A stretch of DNA of 64,000 nucleotides from Macrosoma leucophasiata. Taxonomy: Eukaryota; Arthropoda; Insecta; Lepidoptera; Hedylidae. A model generated the notes under the pieces. It was not told the origin of the DNA, did no database searches, and saw nothing but the letters and a program-made list of their open reading frames with translations. Shown here piece after piece: positions 30,101-42,383 of the stretch. Numbering within the stretch: position 1 is the stretch's first letter; the number at the start of each line of letters is the position of its first letter. Made by a program: the position numbers and the translations under genes. The stretch spans positions 10,000,001-10,064,000 of the forward strand of contig JAWQUS010000026.1 in assembly GCA_036365455.1 (NCBI GenBank). The letters run 5' to 3'.

Positions 30101-33074
30101 ACACGGAACGCTGTACAAGTGTCGGATAGCACGCGACCGGAAAGGCATGGATCGAGGTCTATATCCTACCTACTTCTTGCATTTGGAGAAGGATTACGGC
30201 AAAAAAGTTTTCCTTTTGGCTGGTGAGTTGATTTATGATGTGTTTACAATATGCAAACTAAAATGTAGTGTAAATGGAAACTTATTGATGACTCGGTACA
30301 GCAGTGTGAGATGACCCCTTGATTCGAAGGATCGCGGGTTCGATCCCGCACCAGGACATATATTTGTATGGCCTACCAATATTTGTTTCGGTACAACGGT
30401 ACCCCCTAAAACAGGTTTATACCTATACCTAGAGCATAAGTGTATTTAAAAAAAAAAGTAGACAGCGAAATAATTAATTCATTGATTGAGATGTTACATA
30501 AGTGTTGGTGTGGTCAAATAAGTTACTGTAGTAACGTCATATGCTTACTATTTACATTAGGTCTGTATTGATGTACCGCCTTTTTTCTCATGGTTTTAAA
30601 TTGCAATCCTAACAGTGGCCTCTGTCTAATATTCTTAGACTTCTCTTCCACATAATTCAAGGACTCTGGGACAATATTCTAGAATGGGCCATAGGATAGT
30701 GATCATGTTCGGGCATCCGGTTATATAGTCAAGTCATCCCAATAGTCTCAATAATCACCCGCACAGATTGGACACTTGGCAGTGCTCAACAGCCCTATTC
30801 GCGCGTTCATTCCTGCCGTGCAGAACGTGCAAATTGTGGAACGAACTTCCATCTGAGGTGTTCCCCCGGTGCTACAATGTGGGGTTCTACTAAACAGGCG
30901 TCAAAAGAGTCCTTCAGGGCTGGCAGCGCGTTGGCAACTCCCCTGATGTTGCATATGTTCATAGGCGACGGTAACCACTTTCCATCAGGTGGCCCGTCTG
31001 CTTGTCTGTCAATCCTTTAACATAAAAAAGTCATACTGGGATTGTTTAGTGAGAAGAATTTTCGTGCCACTCGCTGTTAGATTTTCACGTCATATCTTCA
31101 CTTCGACATTGCCTTTATCCATCACTGAATGGGTTCAATTACAAAAATAAGGTATGTTACGATTAAAAGTTGTAATTTAGTTATAGTAGAGGCATTTGTC
31201 TTCATAATAAAGGATCTTCATAATCTTTTTCCCAGGTCGAAAACGAAAAAAATCAGCGACATCCAATTATCTAATATCGACGGACCCCACTGAACTGACC
31301 CGCCAAGCGGACAGTTTCGCGGGCAAACTTCGCTCCAATCTGCTGGGGACGGCATTTACTGTGTACGACAACGGCAAGGCGTGGAGGAAACACGACCGCA
31401 CGAGAACGAGGCATGAGCTAGCTGCTGTTGTATATGTGAGTCCAAATTGAGATTTGTGTGTTGAAATATACCAAAATTACAATACTCATCTATACAACTT
31501 CTTTTGTATAACCTCTCTTACAAACAAAACTGAGGCGTTCCATTTCTGTAAAAAAAAAGCAGTCGAAAAAGTCCCACGCGATTTCGTAGCTTTCTGTTTA
31601 TAATTTGAAACCAGTGCCTACGTAAGTTATTGGAGATGCTGCCATTGTCTTAAAGTACTTAGGTTCTTTAGGACCACAAAACAATAGCCTAAATATAACA
31701 CCTAAAAAGTAAGAAGAGTAGCGGAAGAGAATTTGTAATACGTATAGAATGGACACTACGAAGTGCCGCCTGATTTCCCCTCTTGCAGCCCGCACCTGCC
31801 CTCGAGTCCCATACCGAAAGCCTCGTGCACTGTGTTTGGGAGCGGGCAACTGTGTGTGTGCGTGTAAAAAACGTCTTGATTGATGCTGTGTAGTAGGTAA
31901 CCACAATAAGCGTTTGTATGTAATTTTAGCTTAGTGTCTGTGGTGTGGTATCGGTCTGTGACATGCACATTACAACACAATCTAGAATCGCATTATAAGT
32001 ACAATTTTTCTGCAATTTTCCAGGACACGAACGTGCTTGGCTTCAAAGGTCCGCGGAAAATGACGGTGATCCTCCCCGGGATGACGCCCGACCGGCAGCG
32101 CGTCACCATCGCGCCCCAAGACGACAGCGAGACGCTACTGGAGCGGTGGAAAACGCAAAATTTAGACGACATTGTAGTTCTGCATAACAAGACACCGGTA
32201 ATTTGGACTATTTTCTTCAGACACTCTTCAGTTATCATCATCCATAATCAGTATGATATTTTCATTCTCATAATATAAGATAAACGACACACAGCAGAAT
32301 TTGCAGAAATGTCAAATGGTTGTCAGAAAAGCAGTCAAGACAGGACACCTGATGGAAAGTGGCCTATGAAAGTTTGCAACCCCAGATTCTTGAAGAAGGA
32401 ACACCTCGAGAGAGAAGTTCGTTCCACAATTTGCACGTTCTGGGTAAAAATGCCCGTGAAAACCGCACCGTTGAGCACTGCCACGTGTCGAGACGGTGTG
32501 GGTGGAACTTCGCTCTTCGACCGACACGTCATTTCCATGAATCCCAGTAACAGTTTGCACCACTTCGTTGCCTAATCTATAATAATATCCCACTAATCCT
32601 AGTCCTATTCTTCAGTATTTTGTACAATTATGTACCTGTAGACAGATGGAAATTATGGTCTATCAATTTCTGGCAACTAGGCAAAAAATGTCAAGCCTCA
32701 GGAGTATCAACTGCATTGCGGCTTCTATTTTTTTGTGTAGTACATGTCAATAAAATCCAGTTTTCGTGATTTGCTCTCTTTTTGAGAGTATATATACATT
32801 GTACACATTGTATTGTATTGTATACATTGTATTTATTTCACAGGTATGGAACGACGAAACCCAATCCTACGTGCTCAATTTTCACGGCAGGGTTACGCAA
32901 GCAAGCGTGAAAAACTTTCAAATAGTCCACGACTCGGAACCGGACTACGTTGTGATGCAGTTCGGCAGAATATCCGAAGATGTTTTCACTATGGACTTTA
33001 GGTATCCCCTGTGCGCTCTACAAGCGTTCGGTATCGCGCTCAGTTCCTTTGACAGTAAACTCGCGTGTGAATAA
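27135..33074 (+). CDS. ktub: Tubby-family protein (king tubby)
   Basis: Eight exons: 27135-27176, 27287-27410, 27539-27628, 28938-29122, 30039-30222, 31236-31435, 32024-32197 and 32844-33074. All phases agree, giving 409 aa. The N-terminal part (1-160) is less ordered, with an acidic [10 protein letters not shown] stretch. The tubby domain covers about 160-409 with [18 protein letters not shown], the basic cluster GRKRKKS (209-215), [28 protein letters not shown], and the family-defining end [22 protein letters not shown]. Tubby proteins bind PI(4,5)P2 at membranes and help traffic receptors to cilia; in flies ktub acts in rhodopsin endocytosis and ciliary sensory function. The length is close to the family norm. 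Introns hold two Rep-A copies, a perfect 31-bp hairpin and LINE fragments. The stop overlaps a poly(A) signal. Confidence 0.97.
27786..27852. repeat. Perfect 31-bp hairpin, 5-nt loop
   Basis: Arms 27786-27816 and 27822-27852 are exact reverse complements; outer end ATACCGGAAAATTTAG, loop CAACA. In ktub intron 3. Confidence 0.95.
29297..29586 (+). repeat. Rep-A copy, full length, young variant
   Basis: ACTGGTGGTGGAGCTCC to TTTGCCACTTCCATTACAAAATAAAA. In ktub intron 4. Confidence 0.92.
29616..29799. mobile_element. Small hAT-like element, CAGAGGTTCCCAAACT
   Basis: Starts CAGAGGTTCCCAAACT and ends TTTGGGAATCACTG, an imperfect TIR of the type found on non-autonomous hAT elements. Between two Rep-A copies in ktub intron 4. 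Confidence 0.7.
29812..29947 (+). repeat. Rep-A copy with internal deletion
   Basis: GAGTTCCAGTGTAGGAGC through GTGTTCCGGTTAGG, then directly to AACTGCATGCTTGATTGTCAC. The middle is missing. Confidence 0.8.
30290..30420. repeat. tRNA-derived SINE fragment
   Basis: GATCGCGGGTTCGATCCCGC is a perfect tRNA-like T arm / pol III B-box. No complete cloverleaf is present. In ktub intron 5, just after the exon. Confidence 0.6.
30735..31030 (+). pseudogene. Jockey-type LINE, 3' end fragment
   Basis: Same 3' region as the copies at 45833 and 49038: TTGTGGAACGAACTTCC, GAGGTGTTCCC.CGGTGCTACAA, GGCTGGCAGCGCGTTGGC and CATAGGCGACGG, ending with a short A tail. A stop interrupts the frame near 30892. In ktub intron 5. 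Confidence 0.85.
32305..32575 (-). pseudogene. Jockey-type LINE, 3' end fragment, reversed
   Basis: Reverse-oriented copy of the same LINE end, with CACAATTTGCACGTTCTGGG and GAGCACTGCCACGTGTCG. Internal deletions. In ktub intron 7. Confidence 0.8.
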
Positions 33075-33075
33075 A
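33070..33075 (+). promoter_or_regulatory. AATAAA overlapping the ktub stop codon
   Basis: GAATAAAA contains both the TAA stop (33072-33074) and a canonical poly(A) signal. Use of this site would leave almost no 3' UTR. Confidence 0.5.
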
Positions 33076-33171
33076 ATATGATTATTGGTATATTGTTTAT
33101 ATAGGATCTTTTGGTTCTTTATTCTTTATGACAACTACACACTTTGTAATACAGAGTATCCAATAAGAATA

Positions 33172-33628
33172 TACACATCGACCTTAGGACGGAGACTTCG
33201 GCTTATTTCGTGTCTGTAGAGCGTTATCTCTTTCGCACCTTACCAATGTGACGTTTGTCAACCATTTTGATTAAGTTTTGACCGGGGGTGCGACCGCCTA
33301 ACGACATTGCTGTCGTCATTGTCGTTGCTGTCAACTTTTTAAGTCGATTTTTACTTTAGCTAAATAATAAAAATTGAAATAATATACCGTTATCGCTTGT
33401 TTATCACCTACGAAAGCGAGATCATCAGTCAGATTATCACTACTACTTTTAAAGGAGCTACAAATCGACATGAAAATTTCACAGCAATGACAATGCCAAC
33501 AGCAATTTCGATAGGCGGTCGCACCCCAGTACCGGACTATCATTGCTTACGTAGGCAGTGTGCAGCAGAGATAACGCTCTACGAAGTCGAAACTAGCCGA
33601 TTGTCTGTTTCCTAAGCTCGATGTACAA
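33172..33628. mobile_element. TIR element family E, copy 2
   Basis: Long imperfect TIR: ACATCGACCTTAGGA ... and inverted CTAAGCTCGATGT, each followed inward by GTAGAGCGTTATCTCT. Largest copy, just past ktub. Confidence 0.82.
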
Positions 33629-33739
33629 TATTTTTTTATGGGTACTGGAATGACTTACAAATGTATCTCGGATAAATATCAAACTAAACAGAGTTACAAA
33701 ATTATATGTTCTAAGGTTTTCGCGAGCTACAGTCATTGA

Positions 33740-34017
33740 AATAAAACTATTTTTACAGATTTATCTCGTGTATATTAAACTAAAATGAGTTTTAAAATCA
33801 AACCGACGTTTCGGTCGCTTTCCATCTTCCGTGGTCCTGGGCAGACATTTGACATTTGTCTGACTGAAGTTTGAAAAATTACATGTAGCTATCTCCATCA
33901 ATTTCGTAAACGCCTTGCGTAGCGTTCAGGATTAACGCAAAAATTACTTATGGTATCTTAAGTGATAATCGCGAGATAATCCGTAAAAATAGTTTTATTT
34001 CAAAGAGTATCGAAACT
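33740..34017. repeat. Weak repeat related to 57965-58080
   Basis: TATATTAAACTAAAATGA, AACCGACGTTTCGGTC and CTTCCGTGGTC.GGGCAGAC are shared with 57980-58085. The ends AAAACTATTTTTACAGATTTATCTCG and its inverted counterpart near 33975 suggest a TIR element. Confidence 0.55.
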
Positions 34018-34200
34018 TCAGTTTGGATCCATTTCATCAGGATATCTGAAGAATCATTATGGATTACAATTATCCATAGTTAGTTTCAATATAATGTCTG
34101 TGGTTGCTTACTTTACAAGCATTCGGTTTTGCACTAAGTTCCTTTGATAGTAAGCTTGCGTGTGAATAGAATATGACAATTGGCATATTGTTTGTTACAC
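34018..34200 (+). pseudogene. Decayed copy of the ktub last exon
   Basis: 34114-34169 matches the end of ktub exon 8 closely and keeps the reading [17 protein letters not shown] followed by TAG, then 3' UTR-like sequence (ATATGACAATTGGCATATTG). 34021-34060 (CAGTTTGG..ATATCTGAAGAATCATTATGGA) resembles the preceding exon part but has indels. No complete exon remains. Located 1 kb downstream of the gene, same orientation, so a local duplication is likely. Confidence 0.78.
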
Positions 34201-34315
34201 AGGGTGTTTGGTTCTATATCCCAGCCACACACTTTCTAGTAAGAATTATTTTACTGAATTAGTGTTGTTTATTATATTACTATATTAAACTAAACAGTAC
34301 CAAAATTACCTTCTG

Positions 34316-34366
34316 TTGCAGTTCGGATGATGCATCCGAAGATGATTTCAATTATTTCCAATAATG
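34316..34366 (+). pseudogene. Second fragment resembling ktub exon 8
   Basis: TTGCAGTTCGGATGATGCATCCGAAGATGATTTC resembles the exon 8 stretch encoding [11 protein letters not shown] short and diverged match. Confidence 0.5.
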
Positions 34367-37300
34367 CAATACCTTGTTTGTATTTACCATCAAGTTTTAG
34401 TCTTGGACGTCTATTCATAGGATTTTCATGACCTAAACACGTTTATAAATGTTTATTTCACAAAATCACCCAAAATCAATTTGTTCAAATCCATTTCATC
34501 ATTTTTGAGTATGAAATTATTTCATTCCATAATCTACTCTATCGTTTGTCATTTTGTGAAAGTTTTTGTATTTGAATATTATATTTACCCATGACCACAT
34601 TCATACATCCCAAACGGTATTCTATCGTGGCTGCTATAGAAGAAACTTTATAAACAATTGTGATATGTTATGAACACGAGCAATTATTATTTGCGTTTAG
34701 TACAAGTAGCAATCTGCACACCGAATTATCAACTTCGCAAAATTACTATTAACAACTCGAGTAATTCTGCTACTAAACCCATTGAAAGTCATCATCGATT
34801 ATAGTCTTTAAAATTCACGAATGCGGCGGTCGACGCTTGATTGCGTTAACTGCACATTTATTTGGTACAGTCAAGCTGTGCAAGGAAGAGAGGGTGAGTG
34901 GCTGGCCGCTCTGTAAAGGCGTAGCCTTAGAGAAGGATGTGAAATGTTACAATAACTTTAACAAATATCTTGTTGCAACCCAGGCTAATTGTTTAGACTA
35001 CGGCACTATAAGTATATACTTTCATTGTATACTCCGAGTGTCTGTATGAGCACGAATATCTCTAATTGCCAAAATTATGACACTACTAAACTCAAACTCA
35101 AAAATTCATTTAATCACTAGGAAATAATAGAATTTGCTTGTGGTAGGTCAAATTACAAATATAAAATTAAAGCGAATAACAACTGATACGTTGATTAATA
35201 TGTCATAGTAAACAAAATAAAATAAATAATAGTCCAAAAATACTTAATGTTAAAAATAGGTATCAACAGAATGTTCCATACTTTCTTTTACAAACGGCAA
35301 GATAAGACTATTATTTCAACTTCATTTATTTTGTAAAGTGTGTACAGAACAGAAATTCTTGTCTGACATTTATGTCGCAATTTCTGCCGTAATCTAAACT
35401 TAGCCTAACGCACACTGACACATCGTACATGTACACATTATCACGTGTAACCACACCCAAACGACGACCGCACTCGCGAATTGCATTATACATTTCTATT
35501 ACTAAACGCACACTAGTTTTTGGTGCTTGCCTTTAACATCGGTTGTGGTACGTTTTACCATTGACTTACAAAGGAATTGACATAACAGTATTGTTTTATT
35601 TAGTTTTAATTGTAATGTTAAGGATGCATCCACACCGTAACTGTATTATGCCGGAAAATGTAATTCCACAAATTAAAGCAGATCATTTAAGATGGGTACA
35701 GTTAGGCATGGAGTATAGAATGTGAACAAGTGTGAGAATGCCGTAAAATGATTTACAACATGTTAAACAATATGTTAACTTGTTTTAACATGCAGCATTC
35801 TCTTCATTACGTGTTACAAAATTATATTTTATGTTATTATGTTACAAAATATGACACATAACTGCTGTGTTCCATTAGACTACGGCCATAACTGTGGAAT
35901 TAAAAAATGATGCCTATATGACGCTTGTAGCCCAGCTTGTACTCTGGGTACACCATTGGGACAGCTAGGTCGTACCCAGGGTACAATTTATAACATTGGT
36001 GGCTACGAAATTCGGGCGAAAATACGAGCCCTTGTCGTATTATTATGTCTTTTGTAGCAAGGTGTATATTAATCCCGGTCCTTGCGCAGGGTCATAGATC
36101 CGACCATCGACTACATAACCATATGGTCGATGGATCCAACACAATAATTTTGTTCAAATTATGTATCTAAATTGGTATCCGTTCATTTTACCGACAAACG
36201 TTTCAAAACTCTTCATTACAAAAATTACGTTTCGCAAAGATTTCATTTCACATCTCTGTTTTCCACAACTACATCACTACATAAATAATTCACTTGGCAA
36301 ACAGATTATTACCAAACTATTCATTTTGTAACTCATCACTTCATAAATAATTTAGTAGAAAAAAATATTCTCAAATTTTTACGACATAGGTTAGGTCGAA
36401 GGGTACGGCGGGCGAGCTCAGCTTATCTCGCCCGCCGCACCGTTCGGTGTTAAGTATTTTTTTACTGACAGTATTGATTATTATTTTATACATTTACGTA
36501 ATCAAATGTTTGCGAAATAATTAGTATACGAATCGTTGAGTTCGAAAATGATACATTTGCGGATTGAATAGTGTATAAAACGTTGGTTTTGAAATGAAGA
36601 TTTCCGTAACGTTTGTCGGTGAAACAGTGAACCATCTAAATTATTATATTTTTATATGTTGAAAGTCCTATCAGTATTTTTTTTTTCTATTGTTTGACAT
36701 TCCATTTTAACGAAGTTTTAACGACATAATGTTTAATTATTTACGTGTACATTTAATTTTTATTATGCACTTGAACTAGTCATCGCGTGTACTTTAATTT
36801 TTAAACACCATTATTTTATTATTTTTTAAGATATTCGCACAATTTTAAGCTTTACTGTACGATAATACACAATTAGCATTTACGTATGCACACTTTGCCA
36901 TAATATATTCTCAGAAATAGCATTTCGGAATTGCACAATATTGTCTATAATTGTCCGCCAAGATATAATCTACGTATTTAAATAATTAACTGTATAATAA
37001 CACAATCACTGTTTGATGTTGAATTTAAAAATGTACTTAATCGTTAATAGGATACACATTTTGATAATGTAACATTTGTATGCGTTCTACTTTATATATT
37101 CTGTATGTATTTTTATTATACATAGGCCAGGCCATGTAGGAACAAAATAAGTAGATTTTGTAAATTACTATGGGCCTATTTCAAAGGCTGTTTAATGATT
37201 TATCCGCCAATTACGCCATGACAATTTCTTAGTAGAAAGTATCGAACGGTGATATTTTTATTACATACCTATATCAACAATGTTAGATATCAACAAAAGA

Positions 37301-37430
37301 ACATTGAATAAATGCACAAAAACCACGTTTGCTCTGCAAATAGCTCTCGTTTTAATTTGATACAGAATGCATTTCACTATATAACTGACTAATCATCAGT
37401 TACAATATCCAACAAAAGATATTTTACATC
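34367..37430. other. Gene-poor AT-rich stretch
   Basis: No exon supported. It contains a half copy of repeat D (34927-34988), ACCCAGGGTACAA / TTGTACTCTGGGT-type inverted blocks at 35938-35985, and a GC hairpin at 36398-36430 (GGCGGGCGAG, 10-nt loop, CTCGCCCGCC). Confidence 0.5.
34927..34988. repeat. Half copy of TIR element D
   Basis: GAGAAGGATGTGAAATGTTACAATAAC to TTGCAACCCAGGCTAA, one arm of the element at 37868. Confidence 0.7.
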
Positions 37431-37631
37431 ACTGGCGTAGCTAACATGGGTGGCACCCGAGGCGGATAAGCAAAAAAAAAAGATGAATTACTCCCCATTC
37501 TTTTGTATTTCCTTGTCTAAATTGCTAACCAATTTTTGTTTATTTAAACAAAGATGACCACTGGAGAGGGTCTCACCCCCAAACGGGTGGCACCCGGTGC
37601 GCCCCCCACCCCTCCTATAGCTACGCCACTG
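37431..37631. mobile_element. Small hAT-like element, CAGTGGCGTAGC ends
   Basis: CACTGGCGTAGCTAACATGG at the left and CTATAGCTACGCCACTG at the right, with GGGTGGCACCCG inverted inside. Typical of a non-autonomous hAT family common in animals. Directly abuts family E copy 3. Confidence 0.8.
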
Positions 37632-37632
37632 T

Positions 37633-37845
37633 TGTACGTCGACCTTATGAAGGAGACGTCGGCTTATTTTGCGTCTAGAGCGTTGTCTCTTTCGTACCCT
37701 ACCCTACCTATGTGACGTTTGTCGACCATTTTGATCAAGTTTTGACCAATACCGGACTATCAGTGCATAAATAAGCAGCAGCAGAGATAACGCTCTAGGA
37801 AGTCGAAACTAGCCGATTTTCTATTTTGTAAGCTCGATTTGCAAT
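37633..37845. mobile_element. TIR element family E, copy 3
   Basis: TGTACGTCGACCTTATGA ... GAGCGTTGTCTCTTTCG ... inverted end AAGCTCGATTTGCAATA. Internally shortened. Confidence 0.78.
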
Positions 37846-37867
37846 ATTTCTTGCTGGGTACTCTGAA

Positions 37868-38008
37868 ACCTGGGTTGCACCAAAACATTTGTTAATGTTA
37901 TTGTAACATTTCACATCCTTCTCCAACTATAACAGATTTCTTTAAGTAAGAGAATGATGTGAAATGTTAAAATATCCTTAACAAATGTCTTGGTGCAACA
38001 CAGGCTAA
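37868..38008. mobile_element. TIR element D, full copy
   Basis: CCTGGGTTGCACCAAAACATTT at the left pairs with AACAAATGTCTTGGTGCAAC at the right. The inner arms TTGTAACATTTCACATCC / GATGTGAAATGTTAAAA also pair, so most of the 140 bp folds back. Confidence 0.88.
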
Positions 38009-38009
38009 G

Positions 38010-39798
38010 TGTTGTGTATTTTTATCATCTTGAATTTTAATTGCCGATTCAGTATTATTTTGATAAAATACCTGTAAGTTTAATTTGGTTCCCTGACAAT
38101 AACTTTTATCTTCATTGTAATGTATATGGTTGATTACTGACATAAATATACACATACAAATATAAGTGAACAGTGACCTGAAAATATTATTGGTTGCACA
38201 CCCTTACAAGCAATAATGCTATGTTTATTAAACCTATCTTCAAATTCTCAAGAGTAATCAACTATATACACCTTTATGTCTAAAACAATTAGATTTAAAA
38301 TATAAATGTGTGCCTATATAGGATATGTGTCTAGATAGCTAAAACATGAAATTAAAATTAAATGTGTATATTAAATTAAAAAAATATAAAATGAACGCGT
38401 CAATACGTCATGAGCTTTGTGTAGATGTGTGGTATTAGGTTAAGTGTATTTTTGTGTCATATTGTTCCGAGCTCACAAATAGTATCAATGAAATAGTCTT
38501 GCCTCTCAAATTGTATTCAAGTATTGTCATTTTTGCAATAGGAAATATTTGTAAGAAGTGTTAATTATTCTTCAGTACACAGTCACATTTTTTTATAACC
38601 GCTTTCCGCACTACGCGCGTACTTTTGATTTATTGAATTGTTTCGAGGGTGGTTTTCCAAAAAAGTGAACTTGTGACGATTGATATAAATTTGATTAACG
38701 TTGTGCAGCACATTGCTGTTTTTCTTAAATTATAATTATCATGTTAGCAGCAATGTTATGTGTAGTATTTATCAAATTAATATCAACCAAGTGACTATTT
38801 ATGCATTCTGAGCCAGTTATTACTCTTAACAAACATTTATTCTTAATTATGCTCATTTCAAGATGGATTGAAGTAAACAAAAAACAAAGATTAACTTTTT
38901 GTTTTATTATCACACACGTTTTTTTTTTATTTAGTCCTGAGATGATTAAGATTTTTATAAATGTATTTGTTGTGGGTAATTAATAATTACGCTGGTAGAC
39001 CTGGCAGGTCATTTCTTTATTTGGAAAAATACCCACAAAAACATTTTTTTTTGTGTATATGTGGGACAGAATGTACATACAAAAATTATTGCGTATTATT
39101 ATAATTATAAAATATGAATTTTGGTGTATTGTGCCTTTGATGAATAGGTTTAAATATTTGTGCCTTTTATTTTCAACTTTGTATATTGTACCTGAATCTT
39201 TTTTGTAATCACTTTCCATATATGATAATGTGTCGATAGATGCTTTTTAAAACATACAAATCGGGATGTTTCTCAAAATGTATTTGTAATTATTGCAACT
39301 TGTACCAAAGGTACTGAACTACATATTGGCTGCTTCAGGTGTTTTGAGGGTACTATTTCCCTTCAATATAGGACGCAATTGAACTCATTCATTAGTAAAA
39401 TTACGTACGTCTTCTGTATTCAAGCATGTCGTATAGTGAACCTGTGGACGTATTATGTATCTCGGTGGCCATCAATTTGAAAACCACTTTGCAGTACATT
39501 GCGATTTTCCTTAATATATGTAATGTACTGCAAAATGGCTATCGAAATAATTCTTCTAAATTTTCTGTTTATGTCAGACTCGTGCAATATTATAACAACA
39601 AGAAAGCTGAATTTACACACCCCATTAAAAATACCATGGTAGTGATTGCACGCGTTTCGGGAAATTTGACCCTATTCCTACTATATTATTATTGAACTTA
39701 CCTTCGCAACATGGCATTGCAGTATTTTTTTTAGTAAAATAAATTTAATCGGAAATTGAATACAGTTTATTATATATTTGCCACTCAAAATGTCACTT
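38010..39798. other. AT-rich stretch, no gene seen
   Basis: No exon. A 13-bp inverted repeat lies at 39488-39500 / 39522-39534 (TTTGCAGTACATT). The open frame spanning it has no coding texture. Confidence 0.5.
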
Positions 39799-40078
39799 AT
39801 GTAATGAAGTGGCAAACTAGCCTACAGTTTACATTGATGGTAGGTGAATGCTGCAGCCTATAAACATCTGCATAAAAACACAAGAGAACTACCGAGATTT
39901 CGATATATAGGTAAATGTAGAATATGTAGATGCGTTGCCAATCCTGAGGTCCAAGTTTTAACATTACCACCTGACCGAAACACGATAGCACCGAACACTA
40001 CCATTTAACGGCAAGTGGTTTAGGTAATGCGGTGCTGGCAACTCCAGCGAGCTCCGTTACGGGAGCTCTACGACCAGT
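39799..40078 (-). repeat. Rep-A copy, full length, intermediate divergence
   Basis: ATGTAATGAAGTGGCAAAC to GGGAGCTCTACGACCAGTTT, with a small internal insertion. Confidence 0.85.
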
Positions 40079-40079
40079 T

Positions 40080-41940
40080 TAGACACTAGTTTAGAGTTTA
40101 GTGGAGGATATTTGGATAAAAAGCTCAAATTAATGAAACTTGAACAGAGGCATATCTATCGATCTATAACTTGAGTTTATAAATTAGTTGGCATTGGCAT
40201 GGAATTCTCGACTTTGGTACAGCCTACTAGACATAATTATAGTCATAGTCATAAATTGGTGTATAGATGTAGGTAAAATACGGTTATATGCCATGAGGTC
40301 ATAACTAAGAATTTATTTCCTAAAAATGCACAATTTATAATAAATGTAGTCCATTTAATGTTGCAAAATTAAATAAAATATTTTATTATAAGTACTTAAA
40401 CTTATTTTTTATTCACTAATTAGTCAATAGTTGACTAAATAATAGACGATTTAAAATTGTTATGAGTTTTGACATCGAAATAGAATTCCTAAAATGTGTC
40501 CAAGTTAAACTTATGTTTATTTTATTATTTCAATCGACTAGTGATGTTAAGCTGAATGAGTCTAAAATTTTAATTATTTTGTGTATAATAATTATATGCT
40601 TAACATTACGAATAATAATGTAAAGAAGTGAAAAACAGCCAAAAAATGGACACACTGTGGGCGGGGCATAAATGTTACATATTACCGCATCGGGTCAGGA
40701 TTTTGGAAGTCTAAATCGAATGCCATCATTGCCTATGTTGAAAGTGTGAGTAAATTGCAGTTAGTTTGATTGCGTAAATGGAACCATAGTCTAAGCAATC
40801 ATTGAATAAGAGTTCCATTTCTATACATTATTAATCGTAGGCTAAACACGAATTTAACAGTTGTTAATAATAATTAAATGGAACCATTATTTAAATATTG
40901 TCCAATATTTCAGTCTTATAAAAAAGTTGCTTTTTTGCAGTTGTTTAATAAATTACCTGCATAATACGTTAATATAATGTTTATATTTGTGAAAAGTATA
41001 ATTATATTTATATCTAATGTAAATAGTGGAATACTAAATGTTTACATCATTTGATTTGAATTTTTACACTGCATTTATATAAATATACATTGTCCTCATA
41101 ATTCAACAATACATGTTTTGTTTTTAAAATATTCAAGACTATTTCAATAAGCTTATATGCATATGTATTACCAGTGTGTAATTTACTGTGAATTTAATTT
41201 TACATTCCTTATCAATGTTGCGTAAATCATGATATGTTTATAAATAAAATTATTACTGCATATCTTGTGGTATTTTTTACAAAATAATTTCTTATCTTAC
41301 ATGGCTCAAACCAAACACAAGGTCATTTAAGTAACCAAGTTATTCTACCTCATTTGGACATACATTTTGTTTTAATTTTTTTTTTAACCATCTTCAAAAA
41401 AACGGAGTTTCTCAATTCGTCCGGATCTTTTTCTTCACATCCATTCCCTTACAGAGTAGGCAGTCAAAAATGTTTCAATCCCATTCATAGATAATGTAAA
41501 TATTTGAGATAAAGACGAGCAATCTATCATCAAACTGATCATGAAATTACCGACTTGATTAGAATACAGTTATAAATTATATTATTTGAATACCTACTTA
41601 AAAAATATTTCATATTGCCTGCCATAACTGAGGTAACGAAATGTAGTTGACTCATAATGTACTGGACGAGATGAAATCTATACATATATTCAGATTTAGC
41701 AATTGCTCTCATGAGTGGTATGAAATAAAACATTATCCAGAAACAAAGCAGATAAATCACTGAGATCTAAGATAGCAATAGTGGCCTAAAACAAACTAAT
41801 ACACAACAACTGGCAGATCTAATTTATTTTTGAAACATTTTACTTAAATGAGGACATTATCTGATTTGTAAATAGTCAAAAGTATTTAAATAACTGGTGA
41901 TGGAATAGAGTAAAAAAAGACTTGTGTATTTTTTACAATT
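40080..41940. other. AT-rich intergenic sequence
   Basis: No exon, RNA gene or known repeat could be supported. Confidence 0.5.
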
Positions 41941-41946
41941 TTTATT
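41941..41946 (-). promoter_or_regulatory. Poly(A) signal of RpL28
   Basis: AATAAA on the minus strand about 18 nt past the stop. Confidence 0.75.
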
Positions 41947-41963
41947 TTCATCTTACATACAAA

Positions 41964-42383
41964 TTATTCTGTCTTGGCAGCCGCCGCCTTGGGTTTCTTC
42001 GCTTTGATGGGCCTCTGGGAGCGGAGAATTGCTGAAGCACGACGTAAGGTAGCCTTGGTGAGGTCTGTGCGGTAGCGGTTAGATCTCAGCAACCTCTTCA
42101 CCTTGTGAAGGGATCTCCTCGCGCCAGCTTTGAATGGGCGGCGGATCAAATTCTTTACTGGTTTGTTTGTAGCTTTGGCCTTCTTATAAACTACTGTAAA
42201 ACCTTTTCTGTTTGGATTCTCCACCACGCCGACCGCTTTCTTGTGGATCAAGCCATTGTATCTGTACGAGTTGAGGTTAGTTACATTGTTAGGCTCCTTA
42301 CTGAAAGGTTTTTTGATGTTGCGCTTCTTCACGAGGAAGGCGTTGTTGTTGCGGATTATCATCCAATTGAGATGAGACGACAT
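41964..42383 (-). CDS. RpL28: 60S ribosomal protein L28 (eL28)
   Basis: A single uninterrupted frame of 139 aa, the usual length for eukaryotic eL28 (about 137). The N-terminus [20 protein letters not shown], the block [20 protein letters not shown], and the basic body with [21 protein letters not shown] are characteristic. The tail is Lys/Ala-rich. eL28 is a component of the large subunit. The start is the first in-frame ATG, in context CAAAAATG. A T-rich run (TTCTTTTTG) about 60 nt upstream could be part of a 5' TOP-type start. No intron interrupts the CDS, so either the native gene has an intron only in the 5' UTR or this is a conserved retrocopy. The intact frame and a nearby AATAAA favour a working gene. 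Divergent from the gene at 43102. Confidence 0.95.
   Translation of the reverse strand: MSSHLNWMIIRNNNAFLVKKRNIKKPFSKEPNNVTNLNSYRYNGLIHKKAVGVVENPNRKGFTVVYKKAKATNKPVKNLIRRPFKAGARRSLHKVKRLLRSNRYRTDLTKATLRRASAILRSQRPIKAKKPKAAAAKTE

Noticed and set aside
35935..36130. Possible exons in GC-richer sequence with GTACCCAGGGTAC-type inverted blocks
   Set aside because: Frames are closed quickly; the pattern looks like repeat debris.
39426..39695. 89-codon plus-strand frame
   Set aside because: Spans an inverted repeat in AT-rich sequence with no coding texture.
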